A DNA stretch of 64,000 bases from an uncultured Clostridia bacterium (lineage in GTDB: Bacteria; Bacillota; Clostridia; Christensenellales; CAG-138): positions 1 to 64,000 of the forward strand of contig CAKTYT010000004.1 in NCBI GenBank assembly GCA_934633695.1. The letters are read 5' to 3'. Below are positions 49,495 to 58,870 of the stretch, piece by piece; the stretch's first letter is position 1; each line of letters begins with the position of its first letter. The notes under the pieces were generated by a model. The model saw only the letters and a list, made by a program, of their open reading frames with translations, was not told the DNA's origin and did not search any database. The position numbers were made by a program, and so were the translations under genes.

Positions 49495-49782
49495 TTATGC
49501 ATGATGACGGGTGACTTTATAACGCATGATGCGTTCGTCGTTCTTGAGGTTACGCTCAAGTTCTGCGGGCAGGTCAGCGGGACCGTTGAACACTACCAGA
49601 ACATAGTAACCTTCCGTATTATAATCGATGGTGTATGCAAGGCGACGCTTGCCCCATTCATCGACGTTTTCGATTTCACCGCCGTTTGCAGTGATGATAC
49701 CGCTGAACTTTGCGACTGTGGATGCTGTATCCTCCTCATTAAGCTCAGGCACGATAACGTACAGACTTTCGTACTTATTCAC
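49495..49782 (-). CDS. rpsF: 30S ribosomal protein bS6
   Basis: A 95-residue bS6: MNKYESLYVIVPELNEE and the strand GKRRLAYTIDYNTEGYYVLV, contacts for bS18. The start is GTG, fixed by a strong AAGGAGGTG eight bases upstream. Confidence 0.97.
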   Translation of the reverse strand: MNKYESLYVIVPELNEEDTASTVAKFSGIITANGGEIENVDEWGKRRLAYTIDYNTEGYYVLVVFNGPADLPAELERNLKNDERIMRYKVTRHHA

Positions 49783-49808
49783 TTAATTCACCTCCTTATG
49801 GACTCCCG

Positions 49809-49827
49809 GCTCCGCACAGGGCGGAGC
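49809..49827 (-). promoter_or_regulatory. rpsF leader hairpin, possible S6:S18 autoregulatory site
   Basis: GCTCCGC/GCGGAGC (7 bp, five-base loop) lies between the rpsF promoter and ribosome site and is followed by CCGGGAG. Bacterial rpsF leaders often carry a hairpin with CCG bases bound by the S6:S18 complex; this one is compatible, but the full consensus was not checked. Confidence 0.45.
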
Positions 49828-49847
49828 AAGTATGGTGTTGGCATATT

Positions 49848-49877
49848 ATTATAACACATGCAGACAATGGAACGCAA
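49848..49877 (-). promoter_or_regulatory. Promoter of rpsF
   Basis: Minus-strand TATAAT (49848-49853) and TTGCGT (49872-49877), 18 bases apart. Confidence 0.65.
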
Positions 49878-49946
49878 GCGGATTTTGAAGAAAAAACAAA
49901 ATATATTCTCGCACGTCATTCTCACGAATTTAAAAGGAAGGAGGGG

Positions 49947-49975
49947 TTGAAAGAAGGGGGGGTCTGCGATATAAT
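49947..49975 (+). promoter_or_regulatory. Promoter of the aldo-keto reductase gene
   Basis: TTGAAA (49947-49952), 17 bases, TATAAT (49970-49975). Confidence 0.8.
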
Positions 49976-50054
49976 TAACTAGAGACAAAATTGTCCGAAA
50001 AAACCGATGCATCCGTATCGGTAAACAAGAAATTAACAACTATGAGGTAGAATC

Positions 50055-51062
50055 ATGCAGTACATTACTTTGGGAAGAACCGGACTCGAGGTATCGAGAG
50101 TCGGTTTCGGAGGAATACCGATTCAGCGAATCGAAAAGGAAAGTGCAGTCGGTTTGATTGATGCTTTGATTGAGACCGGCGTCAACTACATCGACACGGC
50201 GAGGGGATACACTGTCAGCGAGGAGTGGATTGGAAATGCGATTGAAGGCAGACGTGATAAATTCATCCTTGCGACAAAAAGTATGCAGAGAACTGCCGAG
50301 GGTATGAAAAAAGACATAGAGATCAGTCTCGGCAACCTCCGCACGGATTACATTGACCTTTACCAAGTGCACAATCCGAGCATGGAACAGCTTGACACTG
50401 TTGTTGGTGAAGGCGGTGCTCTCTCGGCCCTGCTTGAAGCCAAAGCAGAGGGGAAAATCGGTCACATAGGTATTACTGCTCATTCTCTCACCGTATTTGA
50501 GAGAGCGTTGGAACTTGATTGGGTAGAGACGATAATGTTTCCTTACAATATCGTTGAAACCCAGTGTGAAAAGCTGCTTGAAAGGTGCAGCGAACGCGGC
50601 GTTGGTTTCATTGCAATGAAGCCAATGGCAGGCGGTGCCATTGAGGACGGAGAAGCGGCAATGCGTTTTCTCGTGACGAACCCGTTTGTTACGGTTGTCA
50701 TACCCGGAATGTATAATCCGGACGAGGTTAAAGCAAACGTAAAATCGGGTAGCGACCTTTCGGAGCTTACCGGGGACGAAAAAACGAGGATCAATGCCAT
50801 TCGCTCCACACTGACCGGCAATTTCTGCCGCAGGTGCAATTACTGTGCCCCCTGCACTGTCGGCATCAGCATTCCAAACGTTTTTCTCTTTGCCGGCTAC
50901 CTTGAGCGTTACGGACTTGAGGGTTGGGCAAAAGACCGATACAAGACACTTGCCGTCAAGGCGAGTGCATGTATTGGCTGCGGTGAATGCGAGAAGCGAT
51001 GTCCATATGGACTGCCGATTCGATCCATGCTGAAAAAATGTGCGGAGGAGTTCGGAGAATAA
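50055..51062 (+). CDS. Aldo/keto reductase with C-terminal ferredoxin domain
   Basis: A 335-residue protein. The first 265 residues are an AKR barrel: GVNYIDTARGY (Asp, Tyr), ATKS (Lys) and YQVHNPS (His) supply the catalytic tetrad. The tail holds two cysteine sets, CRRCNYCAPCTVGI and CIGCGECEKRCPYGLPI, likely [4Fe-4S] clusters. This architecture is common in anaerobes; substrate unknown. GAGGTAG precedes the ATG. Confidence 0.92.
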   Translation: MQYITLGRTGLEVSRVGFGGIPIQRIEKESAVGLIDALIETGVNYIDTARGYTVSEEWIGNAIEGRRDKFILATKSMQRTAEGMKKDIEISLGNLRTDYIDLYQVHNPSMEQLDTVVGEGGALSALLEAKAEGKIGHIGITAHSLTVFERALELDWVETIMFPYNIVETQCEKLLERCSERGVGFIAMKPMAGGAIEDGEAAMRFLVTNPFVTVVIPGMYNPDEVKANVKSGSDLSELTGDEKTRINAIRSTLTGNFCRRCNYCAPCTVGISIPNVFLFAGYLERYGLEGWAKDRYKTLAVKASACIGCGECEKRCPYGLPIRSMLKKCAEEFGE

Positions 51063-51114
51063 GCTTGCAGCACCCCATGGTTTTGCACTGAAAACTATTG
51101 ATTGGAATTGGGAT

Positions 51115-51777
51115 ATGATAAGGATACTGATTGTTGAAGACGACAGAGACATTGCAAGGCTCATCAAAATTGCCCTTGACAATGCAGGTTACTCCGCTGA
51201 TATTGCATGCGACGGTGCAGAAGGGGCGGATATGCTCGAAAGGAAATCGTATAATCTTGTCTTGCTCGACATCATGATGCCGAATGTTGACGGGTTTGAA
51301 TTGTTTTCCTACATCAAAGAATACAAAACTCCGGTCATATTTATAACAGCGAGAGGCGGAATTGAAGACAAGACGAAAGCGTTTAGAATGGGTGCGGACG
51401 ATTTTCTTGTAAAGCCGTTTGAAATCGAGGAACTGATCCTCCGCGTTGAGAACGTTCTGAGGCACTATGGTTATGCAGATTCGAACTTCACGATAAAGAA
51501 TCTCGAAGTCAACGTTGCAAAACGAATGGTGAAAAAAGATGGAGTCGAGGTTCCGTTGACGTATAAGGAGTTTGACCTTTTGATACTTTTGTACCACAAC
51601 CGCAATGCAGCGTTGAACAGGTATGTTATGTACGACAAAATCTGGGGAGATGAGCAGACGGACAACAGCAGAACGCTGGATATTCACATAAGAAGATTGC
51701 GGCAAAAACTTGACCTTGATAATGAGATTAAAACCGTGTTCAAAGTGGGTTACATGCTCAAAACGGAGGAAGATTGA
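51115..51777 (+). CDS. OmpR-family response regulator
   Basis: A 220-residue regulator: acidic pair in VEDDRD, phosphoacceptor Asp52 in LLDIMMP, Thr in FITARG, Lys in DDFLVKPFE, then a winged helix with SRTLDIHIRRLRQKL. Start at MIRILIVED; a longer GTG frame overlaps the reductase gene and is rejected. The kinase gene overlaps its end by four bases. Confidence 0.92.
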   Translation: MIRILIVEDDRDIARLIKIALDNAGYSADIACDGAEGADMLERKSYNLVLLDIMMPNVDGFELFSYIKEYKTPVIFITARGGIEDKTKAFRMGADDFLVKPFEIEELILRVENVLRHYGYADSNFTIKNLEVNVAKRMVKKDGVEVPLTYKEFDLLILLYHNRNAALNRYVMYDKIWGDEQTDNSRTLDIHIRRLRQKLDLDNEIKTVFKVGYMLKTEED

Positions 51778-53120
51778 AGTTTTCGTTCAAATTAGTGTGT
51801 GCAATGGTCATAATCGTGGTGCTGGCTCTCTCATTTGGGGGCAGCACCATGCTTTGGGCGAACTATCAGGCGGAGCTGACCGGTGCAATTGAACGTTCGA
51901 TTGCTTCGCATCAGCTCAGCTGTTATTTTGTTGAATACAAGTTGCTCGAGGATAATTTGAAGAGCGAGAGCTTTTCAGCCGAACGGATTGCTTCGCACAT
52001 GCGGCTCATTGCCGGAGGAGAACAGAACAGTTATGCCAAAATCATCTATAAGGGCAAAGAGGTTTATTCAAATACCGATTACGACCTGAGCTTTTCAGTC
52101 GAAGAGGGATATTCAATTCAAAAAATCGACAAGAAATATATACTCGGAACAAAAACGAAGCTCGACTATTCGGATGGCTCGTGTTGTCTCGTCAACGGAT
52201 ACGATATTACGGAAGTGTTTGCTGAACGTAGGCGTCAGTACGGCACATATTGCTTTATTTTAATTTCAGTAAGCTGTGTTGCGGCTCTCGCTGCATGGGT
52301 GACATCGTACTTCCTGACAAAACGCATAAAGCTATTATGCAAAACAAGTGAGCGGATTGCAGAAGGTGAGTACGATTTGCGTGCCGATGAGGGCGGAGAT
52401 GACGAAATCTCAGCTCTTGCCAAACGGACAAACTATATGGTAGAGGCATTGCAGGGCGAGATCAGCAGACGTTCGGCATTTGTCGCCGACTTTTCACATG
52501 AACTTAAGACTCCAATGACTTCGATGATAGGATATTCGGATATATTGAGGAGCAGGGTCTGCACAGATGAAGAAAAATACATGTATGCAGATGCAATTTA
52601 CCGCAATTGCCGAAGACTCGAAACGCTCTCGGGTAAAATGATGGAGCTGCTTGCCCTATCAGAAAGCAGAATAAGCCTTAAAACTACGAATATCCGCAGC
52701 ATAAGAAACCGTTTTAAGCGGCTGTTTTTTGATAAGACGCAGGTAGAAACTGAATTTGAACAGTGTGCCGTTATCGCTGATGAGGAGTTGATATTGACAG
52801 TGCTGAGAAACCTGTCGGATAATGCGATAAAAGCTTCAACAGCAGGGGAAAAGATCCGTATTGTCGGGCGAAAATTGCCGATAGGCTACCGGATAAGCGT
52901 TATCGACCACGGAAAGGGTATGACGGCGGAACAGCTCAGTCACGCAACGGACCCATTTTTTAAGGGCGATAAATCCCGCTCATCGCAAGGGGCGGGTATT
53001 GGGCTGAGTATATGCAAAAGGATCTGTGAGCTTCACGGAACGGAACTTATGTTTGACAGTGTCCTCGGAGAGGGTACGACAGTTTCGTTTGTGCTGGAGG
53101 TGGCGAACGATGAAGAATAA
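51774..53120 (+). CDS. Sensor histidine kinase
   Basis: A 448-residue membrane kinase: helix 1 (about 8-28), an extracytoplasmic domain (about 30-155), helix 2 (about 160-182), HAMP, H-box DFSHELKTPMTS with His242, and ATPase blocks LRNLSDNAIKAS, DHGKGM and GAGIGLSICKRI. The start is TTG, overlapping the regulator's TGA, with GGAGGAAG as ribosome site. Signal unknown. Confidence 0.92.
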   Translation: MKFSFKLVCAMVIIVVLALSFGGSTMLWANYQAELTGAIERSIASHQLSCYFVEYKLLEDNLKSESFSAERIASHMRLIAGGEQNSYAKIIYKGKEVYSNTDYDLSFSVEEGYSIQKIDKKYILGTKTKLDYSDGSCCLVNGYDITEVFAERRRQYGTYCFILISVSCVAALAAWVTSYFLTKRIKLLCKTSERIAEGEYDLRADEGGDDEISALAKRTNYMVEALQGEISRRSAFVADFSHELKTPMTSMIGYSDILRSRVCTDEEKYMYADAIYRNCRRLETLSGKMMELLALSESRISLKTTNIRSIRNRFKRLFFDKTQVETEFEQCAVIADEELILTVLRNLSDNAIKASTAGEKIRIVGRKLPIGYRISVIDHGKGMTAEQLSHATDPFFKGDKSRSSQGAGIGLSICKRICELHGTELMFDSVLGEGTTVSFVLEVANDEE

Positions 53121-54000
53121 ACGCAAAATCACACTGATAACAGTCGGAATTTCGGTATGCCTGATTTTTGCAGCACTTTTGCCGTATGCCATTTTCTCAC
53201 ATGTTGATTCACGGCTGATGAGCGGAAAAATTACCGGAAGTGAACGCGATAAGCCGCAATTTGTTGCGGATGATGTGCTGATCGTACGCAACTCGAAAAA
53301 GCATTTGAGCTATGCGGGCGAAGTTTTCTTCACCTACGATGAGTATGGAGATGTTTACGTTAATGCAGTTGATTTCATTCGCTTTTTTTGTGACCACAGC
53401 AACAGTCAAGTCGGAAGACTGTTTGAAAAGCTCCTTGAGGCAGAGCCTGATCAAATAAATCGTGTGTTGAGCCGTGTGAGAAGCCTTGTAAGCGGCTTTC
53501 TAACAGGAATGGAAGGTATTCGCGAAAGAGCAAAGTATGATCGTGAAGTATTATACGATATGCTTGATCGAACTGTATTCAACTGGATCTACGATTTGCC
53601 AGCGGCAAGTCTAGGCTACGGAGTTGGCTTTCGCAAAGGAAAATTATATGAAAGCCCTGAAGTCGTCGGCGTCCCATTCAGGTTTTCATACAGCCTTGAT
53701 GACGAGACGGGTAAGCTGTATTCATTCGAAGCGGAATTTCTCAATATTGATTCGAAAATCCAGCTGCCGACGGACGCAGAGAGAATTGATATGATGCGTG
53801 AGTATTGCAAGTACCTTGAAATTGATACCATGGACGACTGGGTGACGGTTGGGAGCGGTAAATCGCTGAGGCTCTATTCGGAAAAGCTCGATATTTACAT
53901 CAAGTGTCATTGTGTGCTGACTAATAAGATATCAAGCAGTCTGTACATTGAAATCGGCTTATCAAATGACAGGTACGAGATACCGAATGGAATCGGATAA
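53110..54000 (+). CDS. Unknown membrane-anchored protein in a two-component operon
   Basis: From MKNKRKI at 53110 (GAGGTGG upstream, overlapping the kinase end) it has 296 residues. One N-terminal membrane helix (about 9-28) is followed by a mostly soluble part with no recognised domain. Blocks such as DEYGDVYVNAVDFIRFFC and VGVPFRFSYSLDDETGKLYSFEAEF suggest an extracytoplasmic alpha/beta domain. Translational overlap with the kinase suggests a partner in the same signal path, for example an accessory sensor. Confidence 0.7.
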   Translation: MKNKRKITLITVGISVCLIFAALLPYAIFSHVDSRLMSGKITGSERDKPQFVADDVLIVRNSKKHLSYAGEVFFTYDEYGDVYVNAVDFIRFFCDHSNSQVGRLFEKLLEAEPDQINRVLSRVRSLVSGFLTGMEGIRERAKYDREVLYDMLDRTVFNWIYDLPAASLGYGVGFRKGKLYESPEVVGVPFRFSYSLDDETGKLYSFEAEFLNIDSKIQLPTDAERIDMMREYCKYLEIDTMDDWVTVGSGKSLRLYSEKLDIYIKCHCVLTNKISSSLYIEIGLSNDRYEIPNGIG

Positions 54001-54153
54001 ACTGTGAAATCAGTTTTTCTGACCGGGAATGAGAATTTACCGACAGCTTTTGGCAGAGCATGACTGTCAATAAGTACTGCGAGCGTTTTGCAGACCGGAA
54101 GGAACGGTTTACGATGAGTTCGGAGTCAGCGATGCAGAATACGACGATTTTCA

Positions 54154-54196
54154 AAAATACTGCCGAGGACAGCAATTGTACCTGCGGCAGTATTTT
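54154..54196. terminator. Bidirectional terminator
   Basis: AAAATACTGCCG (54154-54165) pairs with CGGCAGTATTTT (54185-54196), between the two-component operon and the convergent MATE gene. Confidence 0.9.
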
Positions 54197-54204
54197 ATTT
54201 TGCG

Positions 54205-55602
54205 TCAATCATTCACAATATTCCGCAGCCACTTGTTACTCTTCACAAAGAAGAATCCTATCACGCACTTTATGACTTCAACAAACGTGCAGACGGCAAA
54301 CATGGGAACTATGGGAATTGAAGTGAATCGGGCGAGGACGAATGCAATGGGAAGGCAGATAATCAAGACATAGCAGCTGTCGAACAGCATGGTGATTTTT
54401 GTCTGACCGCCCGAACGCAGCGTGAAATAGCAGGCGTGCGTGAAGGCATTAAGCGGCATGGCAGCTGCACAAATTTTTAGGAAAGCGGAGGCAAGGGATC
54501 TCACCTCGTCGGAAGTCTTGTAGAGCTGAGGAATTGCACCTGAAAGCAGGAACAGTAGTGCTCCGAGAATGAAGCAGCCGGAGACGCTGAGTGCGATGAT
54601 TTTGTTGTCGGTGTCTTTTGCTTCTTCAAACTTGTTTGCACCAAGCAAATTCCCAACGATAATGCCGATGCTCGAACCTATCGACATGAAAACAACGTTG
54701 AAAAGGTTCGAAGCAGTGCTTGAAATATTGACGGCAGCGACGGCGGCGAGTCCGCGAGTTGAATAACACTGATTGAGCCAAGAAATGCCGGCGGACCACA
54801 ATGCCTCGTTGAGGAGGAGCGGAGTGCCTTTGACGGCAATGCCTTTCAAAAGCTCCTTTGGAATATAGAGCGATTTGAGGACTCCGGTAAAGAACGGGAA
54901 ACGAACTCTGTTGCGAAGTGCAAAAATCAGTATGATTGCAAGCTCAACAAAACGCGAAAGTACCGTTGCGATAGCAGCACCCGCAACGCCGAGGACTGGG
55001 AAGCCGAGCTTGCCGAAAATCAGAAAGTAATTGAACACGAGATTGACGAGGACGGCAGAACCGCTTGCAATCATGGGTACGACAGTTTCTCCGGTTTCCC
55101 GCAAGGACGAGGCATAGCATTGCGCGAGTGCGTACGGGAAAAGACCGAACAGCATAATAACCATGTATTCGGAACCATAACGAAGCGTTGCGGCAAGGTC
55201 TCCATCCTGACTTCCTTCGTGCAGGAAGAGTGAGATCAGCCTTTCACCGAAAATACTGAGAACTGCTACGCCGATAACGGACAGCACCGTCACGAGGATC
55301 AGCTTTGCACGCAGAACATAGCGAAGACCGTTGTTGTCCTTTCTGCCGGAAAACTGGGCTCCGAAGATGCCGATTCCGGAAAGCCCGCCGAAAACACAGA
55401 GGTTGAAGACGAAAATGAGCTGGTTTGAAATTGCAACACCGCTCATCTGCTCTGTTCCGATTCTGCCGACCATAAGGTTGTCCAAAACACTGACGAATTG
55501 GGTTATTCCGCTTTGGATCATGACAGGCAGTGCTATTGCTAAAACGGACATATAAAATGCTTTTGTTCCAATCAGTTTCTTGAAGACGGGTTTCAATTCC
55601 AT
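54205..55602 (-). CDS. MATE-family multidrug efflux transporter
   Basis: A 465-residue protein with twelve hydrophobic segments in two MATE halves. FVSVLDNLMVGRIGTEQMSGVAIS in half 1 and the matching GLAAVAAVNISSTASNLFNVVF in half 2 are characteristic; GLSGIGIFGAQFSGRKD is the NorM-type loop. Na+ or H+ driven export; substrate unknown. AGGAGGTAA precedes the ATG. Confidence 0.92.
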   Translation of the reverse strand: MELKPVFKKLIGTKAFYMSVLAIALPVMIQSGITQFVSVLDNLMVGRIGTEQMSGVAISNQLIFVFNLCVFGGLSGIGIFGAQFSGRKDNNGLRYVLRAKLILVTVLSVIGVAVLSIFGERLISLFLHEGSQDGDLAATLRYGSEYMVIMLFGLFPYALAQCYASSLRETGETVVPMIASGSAVLVNLVFNYFLIFGKLGFPVLGVAGAAIATVLSRFVELAIILIFALRNRVRFPFFTGVLKSLYIPKELLKGIAVKGTPLLLNEALWSAGISWLNQCYSTRGLAAVAAVNISSTASNLFNVVFMSIGSSIGIIVGNLLGANKFEEAKDTDNKIIALSVSGCFILGALLFLLSGAIPQLYKTSDEVRSLASAFLKICAAAMPLNAFTHACYFTLRSGGQTKITMLFDSCYVLIICLPIAFVLARFTSIPIVPMFAVCTFVEVIKCVIGFFFVKSNKWLRNIVND

Positions 55603-55678
55603 TTACCTCCTAAATTACAGGAATAAATGCAATTCTATCACAAAAACGGAGAAAATTCAACACTGTTTGACTGCGGGA

Positions 55679-55707
55679 TTGACATGTGGAAACATTTGCG
55701 ATATACT
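55679..55707 (+). promoter_or_regulatory. Promoter of the M18 aminopeptidase
   Basis: TTGACA (55679-55684), 17 bases, TATACT (55702-55707). In the leader TTCCCGA/TCGGGAA (55731-55747) makes a 7-bp hairpin touching the AGGAGGA ribosome site. Confidence 0.85.
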
Positions 55708-55760
55708 TTAATCATCATTAAAAAGGAAGGTTCCCGATTTTCGGGAAGGAGGACGGACAT

Positions 55761-57053
55761 ATGAATAAGGATATTGGCGGACTTATTTCACTGCTTGAAA
55801 AATCGGTATCGCCCTACCATGCCGCTGAGGAGGCAATGAAACTGCTCGATGGCGAGGGGTTTGTAAAGCTGGAGCAGAGCGAAGCCTGGCAGCTTGAAAG
55901 AGGAGGACGTTACTATGTAAAGTGCTTCGGCACAATGCTCATTGCTTTTACTGTCGGTTCCGAATACAGACCCGGAGAGGGTTTCAGGCTTGCCGCATCA
56001 CATACTGACTGGCCCTGCTACTATATCAAACCCAATCCCGAACAGGTTGCAGGCGACTGCGTAAAGCTCAGCATTGAACCCTATGGCGGAATGATTCATA
56101 ATACCTGGCTCGACAGACCATTGAGCTGTGCCGGTCTCGTGACTGTCAAAACGGATAATGTTCTAAAGCCGGAACGTCGACTCGTTAATTTTGAAAGACC
56201 AATATTTACCATACCCAACCTTGCAATTCATATGAATCGTGAGGTAAACAAGGGCGTTGCTCTCAACCCGAACAAGGACATGCTCCCCGTTTGTGCTTAC
56301 GCAGGTGAAGGGTTTGTGAAGGAAGGCTACTTTGCAGGCAAGCTCGCGGAAGAGCTGGGTGTGGAAAAGGATGATATATTGAGTTATGACCTTTGCCTGT
56401 ACAATGCCGAAAAAGCGGCCCTCATCGGGTTTGATGAGAGTATTTTAAGCTCGCCGAGGCTTGATAACCTGACAAGCACGTTTGCAATTCTTGCAGGCAT
56501 TGCCGGGTGCGAACGCAAACACGGAATAACCGCTGCAATTTTGTTTGACAATGAGGAAGTCGGATCCGGAACGAAGCAGGGAGCAGACAGTGCCACATTG
56601 GGCATGATGCTCGAAAAGATTTCGGCATGCTTCGGTTCGACTCGTTCCGAATTCATTGATTCACTTTCATCGGGCTTCATGCTCTCCTGTGACGTTGCCC
56701 ATGCAAAGCACCCCAATCATGCGGAGCTGGCCGATGGTGCATGTTTTGCAACGATGAATAAAGGTGTTGCTCTAAAAATGAATTATGAACAGCGTTACGC
56801 AACGGAGGCGGTCGGTATCGGTATTGTCGAGGGCATATGCAAGAAATACGACATCAAATACCAACGTTATATGAATCGCCCCGACATGCGTGGCGGCGGG
56901 ACTCTCGGTTCATATGCAGCCTCGCAGCTTGGTATGAGCACAGCAGATATCGGCGTTCCGATGCTTGCAATGCACTCCAGCCGCGAGACGATGGGAGTCA
57001 ATGATCAACAGTCGATGAACGATTTGGTAGCAAAATATTTTACAGAAGAATAA
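55761..57053 (+). CDS. apeB: M18-family metallo-aminopeptidase
   Basis: A 430-residue tetrahedral aminopeptidase. Metal ligands appear in ASHTDWP (His, Asp), DNEEVGSGT (Glu pair), SCDVAHAKHPNH (Asp) and MLAMHSSRE (His). It removes N-terminal residues from peptides in the cytoplasm. Alone in its transcription unit, with its own promoter and terminator. Confidence 0.93.
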   Translation: MNKDIGGLISLLEKSVSPYHAAEEAMKLLDGEGFVKLEQSEAWQLERGGRYYVKCFGTMLIAFTVGSEYRPGEGFRLAASHTDWPCYYIKPNPEQVAGDCVKLSIEPYGGMIHNTWLDRPLSCAGLVTVKTDNVLKPERRLVNFERPIFTIPNLAIHMNREVNKGVALNPNKDMLPVCAYAGEGFVKEGYFAGKLAEELGVEKDDILSYDLCLYNAEKAALIGFDESILSSPRLDNLTSTFAILAGIAGCERKHGITAAILFDNEEVGSGTKQGADSATLGMMLEKISACFGSTRSEFIDSLSSGFMLSCDVAHAKHPNHAELADGACFATMNKGVALKMNYEQRYATEAVGIGIVEGICKKYDIKYQRYMNRPDMRGGGTLGSYAASQLGMSTADIGVPMLAMHSSRETMGVNDQQSMNDLVAKYFTEE

Positions 57054-57058
57054 ACCAT

Positions 57059-57099
57059 CAGAGCCATTGACAGACAAAACGTTGATGGCTCTGTGTATT
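57059..57099 (+). terminator. Terminator of the aminopeptidase gene
   Basis: CAGAGCCAT (57059-57067) pairs with ATGGCTCTG (57085-57093), then TGTATTTT. Confidence 0.8.
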
Positions 57100-57102
57100 T
57101 TG

Positions 57103-57131
57103 TTGACTTTTTCAATTAGCTATGCTATACT
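57103..57131 (+). promoter_or_regulatory. Promoter of the Na/Pi transporter
   Basis: TTGACT (57103-57108), 17 bases, TATACT (57126-57131) with extended TGC. Confidence 0.85.
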
Positions 57132-57187
57132 GAACATGTATGCGTTTTTGAAGCTAACATAGCGGCATACCTGATGGAGGGAAACAT

Positions 57188-58807
57188 ATGACGATTGCCG
57201 ATTGGATAGGCATCGCAGGCGGTCTCGCACTGTTTCTGTACGGGATTCGGTTAATGGGTGACGGGATTGAGCTTCTTGCGGGCTCAAAGCTCAAGAGTAT
57301 ACTTGAACGTTTGACAAGAAATCGATTTATAGGGCTTATTGTCGGACTTGTTGTTACTGCAATTATTCAGAGCAGCAATGCAACAACTGCGATGGCGGTC
57401 GGCTTCGTTAATGCCGGGCTGATGGAGTTTACCCGTGCCTCGGGTGTTATTCTCGGTGCAAACATAGGTACGACAGCGACGGGTCTTTTGATTGCATTGA
57501 AAATTTCCGATATTGCATCAATTATCGCATTTGTGGGAGTTGCCCTCATAGTTTTTATAAAAAATAAAAGAGCTAACTCTGCGGGCATGATTATTGCAGG
57601 CCTGGGGATCTTGTTTATCGGAATGAACCTTATGAAGCAGTTTATGGCTCCTCTTGCACGAGAGCAGTGGTTCACAAACCTTATGCTCAGCCTTGAAAGC
57701 AAAGTTCTTCTTGCAATTATCGTCGGTACAGTGTTTACGGCCGTTGTGCAGAGCGTTTCCGCCTCCGTAGGTATTCTTCAGGCAATGGCGATGGCCGGGG
57801 CGGTAACGAGTCTGGACCAGGTTGTCTATGTCATCCTCGGCATGAATATCGGCTGCTGCATCGCTGCGATCACTGCCGCCGTAGGAGGCAGCAAGGATGC
57901 AAAACGTACCGCCGCAATTCACGTGCTGTTCAATGTATTTGCATGTGTGATTTTTGCGGTTTCGTGGGGCATTCTCCCGTTGGGCAGGTGGATACGGCTG
58001 CTGACGGATGACACAGTGAATCAAATCGCATACTTCAACCTCATTGAAAAGGTCGTTGCAACGGTCGTTATGTTCCCAATGCTGCCGTTGCTTGAAAAGC
58101 TTGCAAGGCTGATAATTCCCGGTGAGGACAGGAATCCGAACGCAGTACCGGAGTTCCATGTAAATATTTCAAGCTACAGCTCGACCAGCAATGCGATCGC
58201 CCAGGTTCGTGCCGAGACGGCGAGAATGTTTTCACTTGCGGAAAACAATTTGAAACTTGCCTGCGATGTGCTGATTGCAAATAAAAAGGACCCTGCAAAG
58301 CTTGCTGAAATTGAATGCAATGAAAATCGAATCGACTATCTCAATCGTGCAATTACTGAAGCATTGGTAGAAATTATGGCGGCAGGGATTACTGATAATG
58401 ATGCAAGACTCATAAACAGTATGATGCATGTTGTAGGCGATTATGAACGAATAGGCGACCATGCCGATAATATCGCAGGCTACGCAAAACACATAGGTGA
58501 GGAAGGGCTGAGCTTTTCAAAGACGGCTGTCGAGCAGATTCGAAAGCTGAGCGACAGGGTAATTTGCTTTGTAGGTGAAGCTGAAAAGTATTTTCTCGGC
58601 GAGTCGGAGCATTCGATGGATGAAATCGAGATCATGGAAGAGGAAGTCGATTACAATGTTGATGAAATGGAAGAGGAACACATTCGGAGAATGGAAAACG
58701 GCGTTTGCACCGCTCAGGCGGGTATGCTTTACGCCGAGGTCTTGACCGATCTTGAACGCGTTGCGGATCATGCTCTCAATATTGCACAGGCGGCGAAACG
58801 CAAATAA
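57188..58807 (+). CDS. Na+/phosphate cotransporter with C-terminal PhoU domain
   Basis: A 539-residue NptA/YjbB-type protein. The two inverted halves carry the QSS motif, TAIIQSSNATTAM and AVVQSVSASVGIL (the second with Val for Ser), and GANIGTTATG / GMNIGCCIAAIT. Residues from about 325 on are PhoU-like helices with GDYERIGDHADNI and TDLERVADHALNI. Direction may be import or export. It offers a second phosphate route beside Pst. GGAGGG precedes the ATG. Confidence 0.92.
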   Translation: MTIADWIGIAGGLALFLYGIRLMGDGIELLAGSKLKSILERLTRNRFIGLIVGLVVTAIIQSSNATTAMAVGFVNAGLMEFTRASGVILGANIGTTATGLLIALKISDIASIIAFVGVALIVFIKNKRANSAGMIIAGLGILFIGMNLMKQFMAPLAREQWFTNLMLSLESKVLLAIIVGTVFTAVVQSVSASVGILQAMAMAGAVTSLDQVVYVILGMNIGCCIAAITAAVGGSKDAKRTAAIHVLFNVFACVIFAVSWGILPLGRWIRLLTDDTVNQIAYFNLIEKVVATVVMFPMLPLLEKLARLIIPGEDRNPNAVPEFHVNISSYSSTSNAIAQVRAETARMFSLAENNLKLACDVLIANKKDPAKLAEIECNENRIDYLNRAITEALVEIMAAGITDNDARLINSMMHVVGDYERIGDHADNIAGYAKHIGEEGLSFSKTAVEQIRKLSDRVICFVGEAEKYFLGESEHSMDEIEIMEEEVDYNVDEMEEEHIRRMENGVCTAQAGMLYAEVLTDLERVADHALNIAQAAKRK

Positions 58808-58832
58808 ATTGAATTATAGGGGAATAAACCGT

Positions 58833-58870
58833 GCGGCGGGTCACACTTCTGTGATTCCGCCGCTTGTTTT
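58833..58870 (+). terminator. Terminator of the Na/Pi gene inside the ispE 3' end
   Basis: GCGGCGG and CCGCCGC (58833-58839, 58857-58863) with an inner TCACA/TGTGA stem, then TTGTTTT. The hairpin overlaps the last codons of the convergent ispE gene. Confidence 0.8.
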
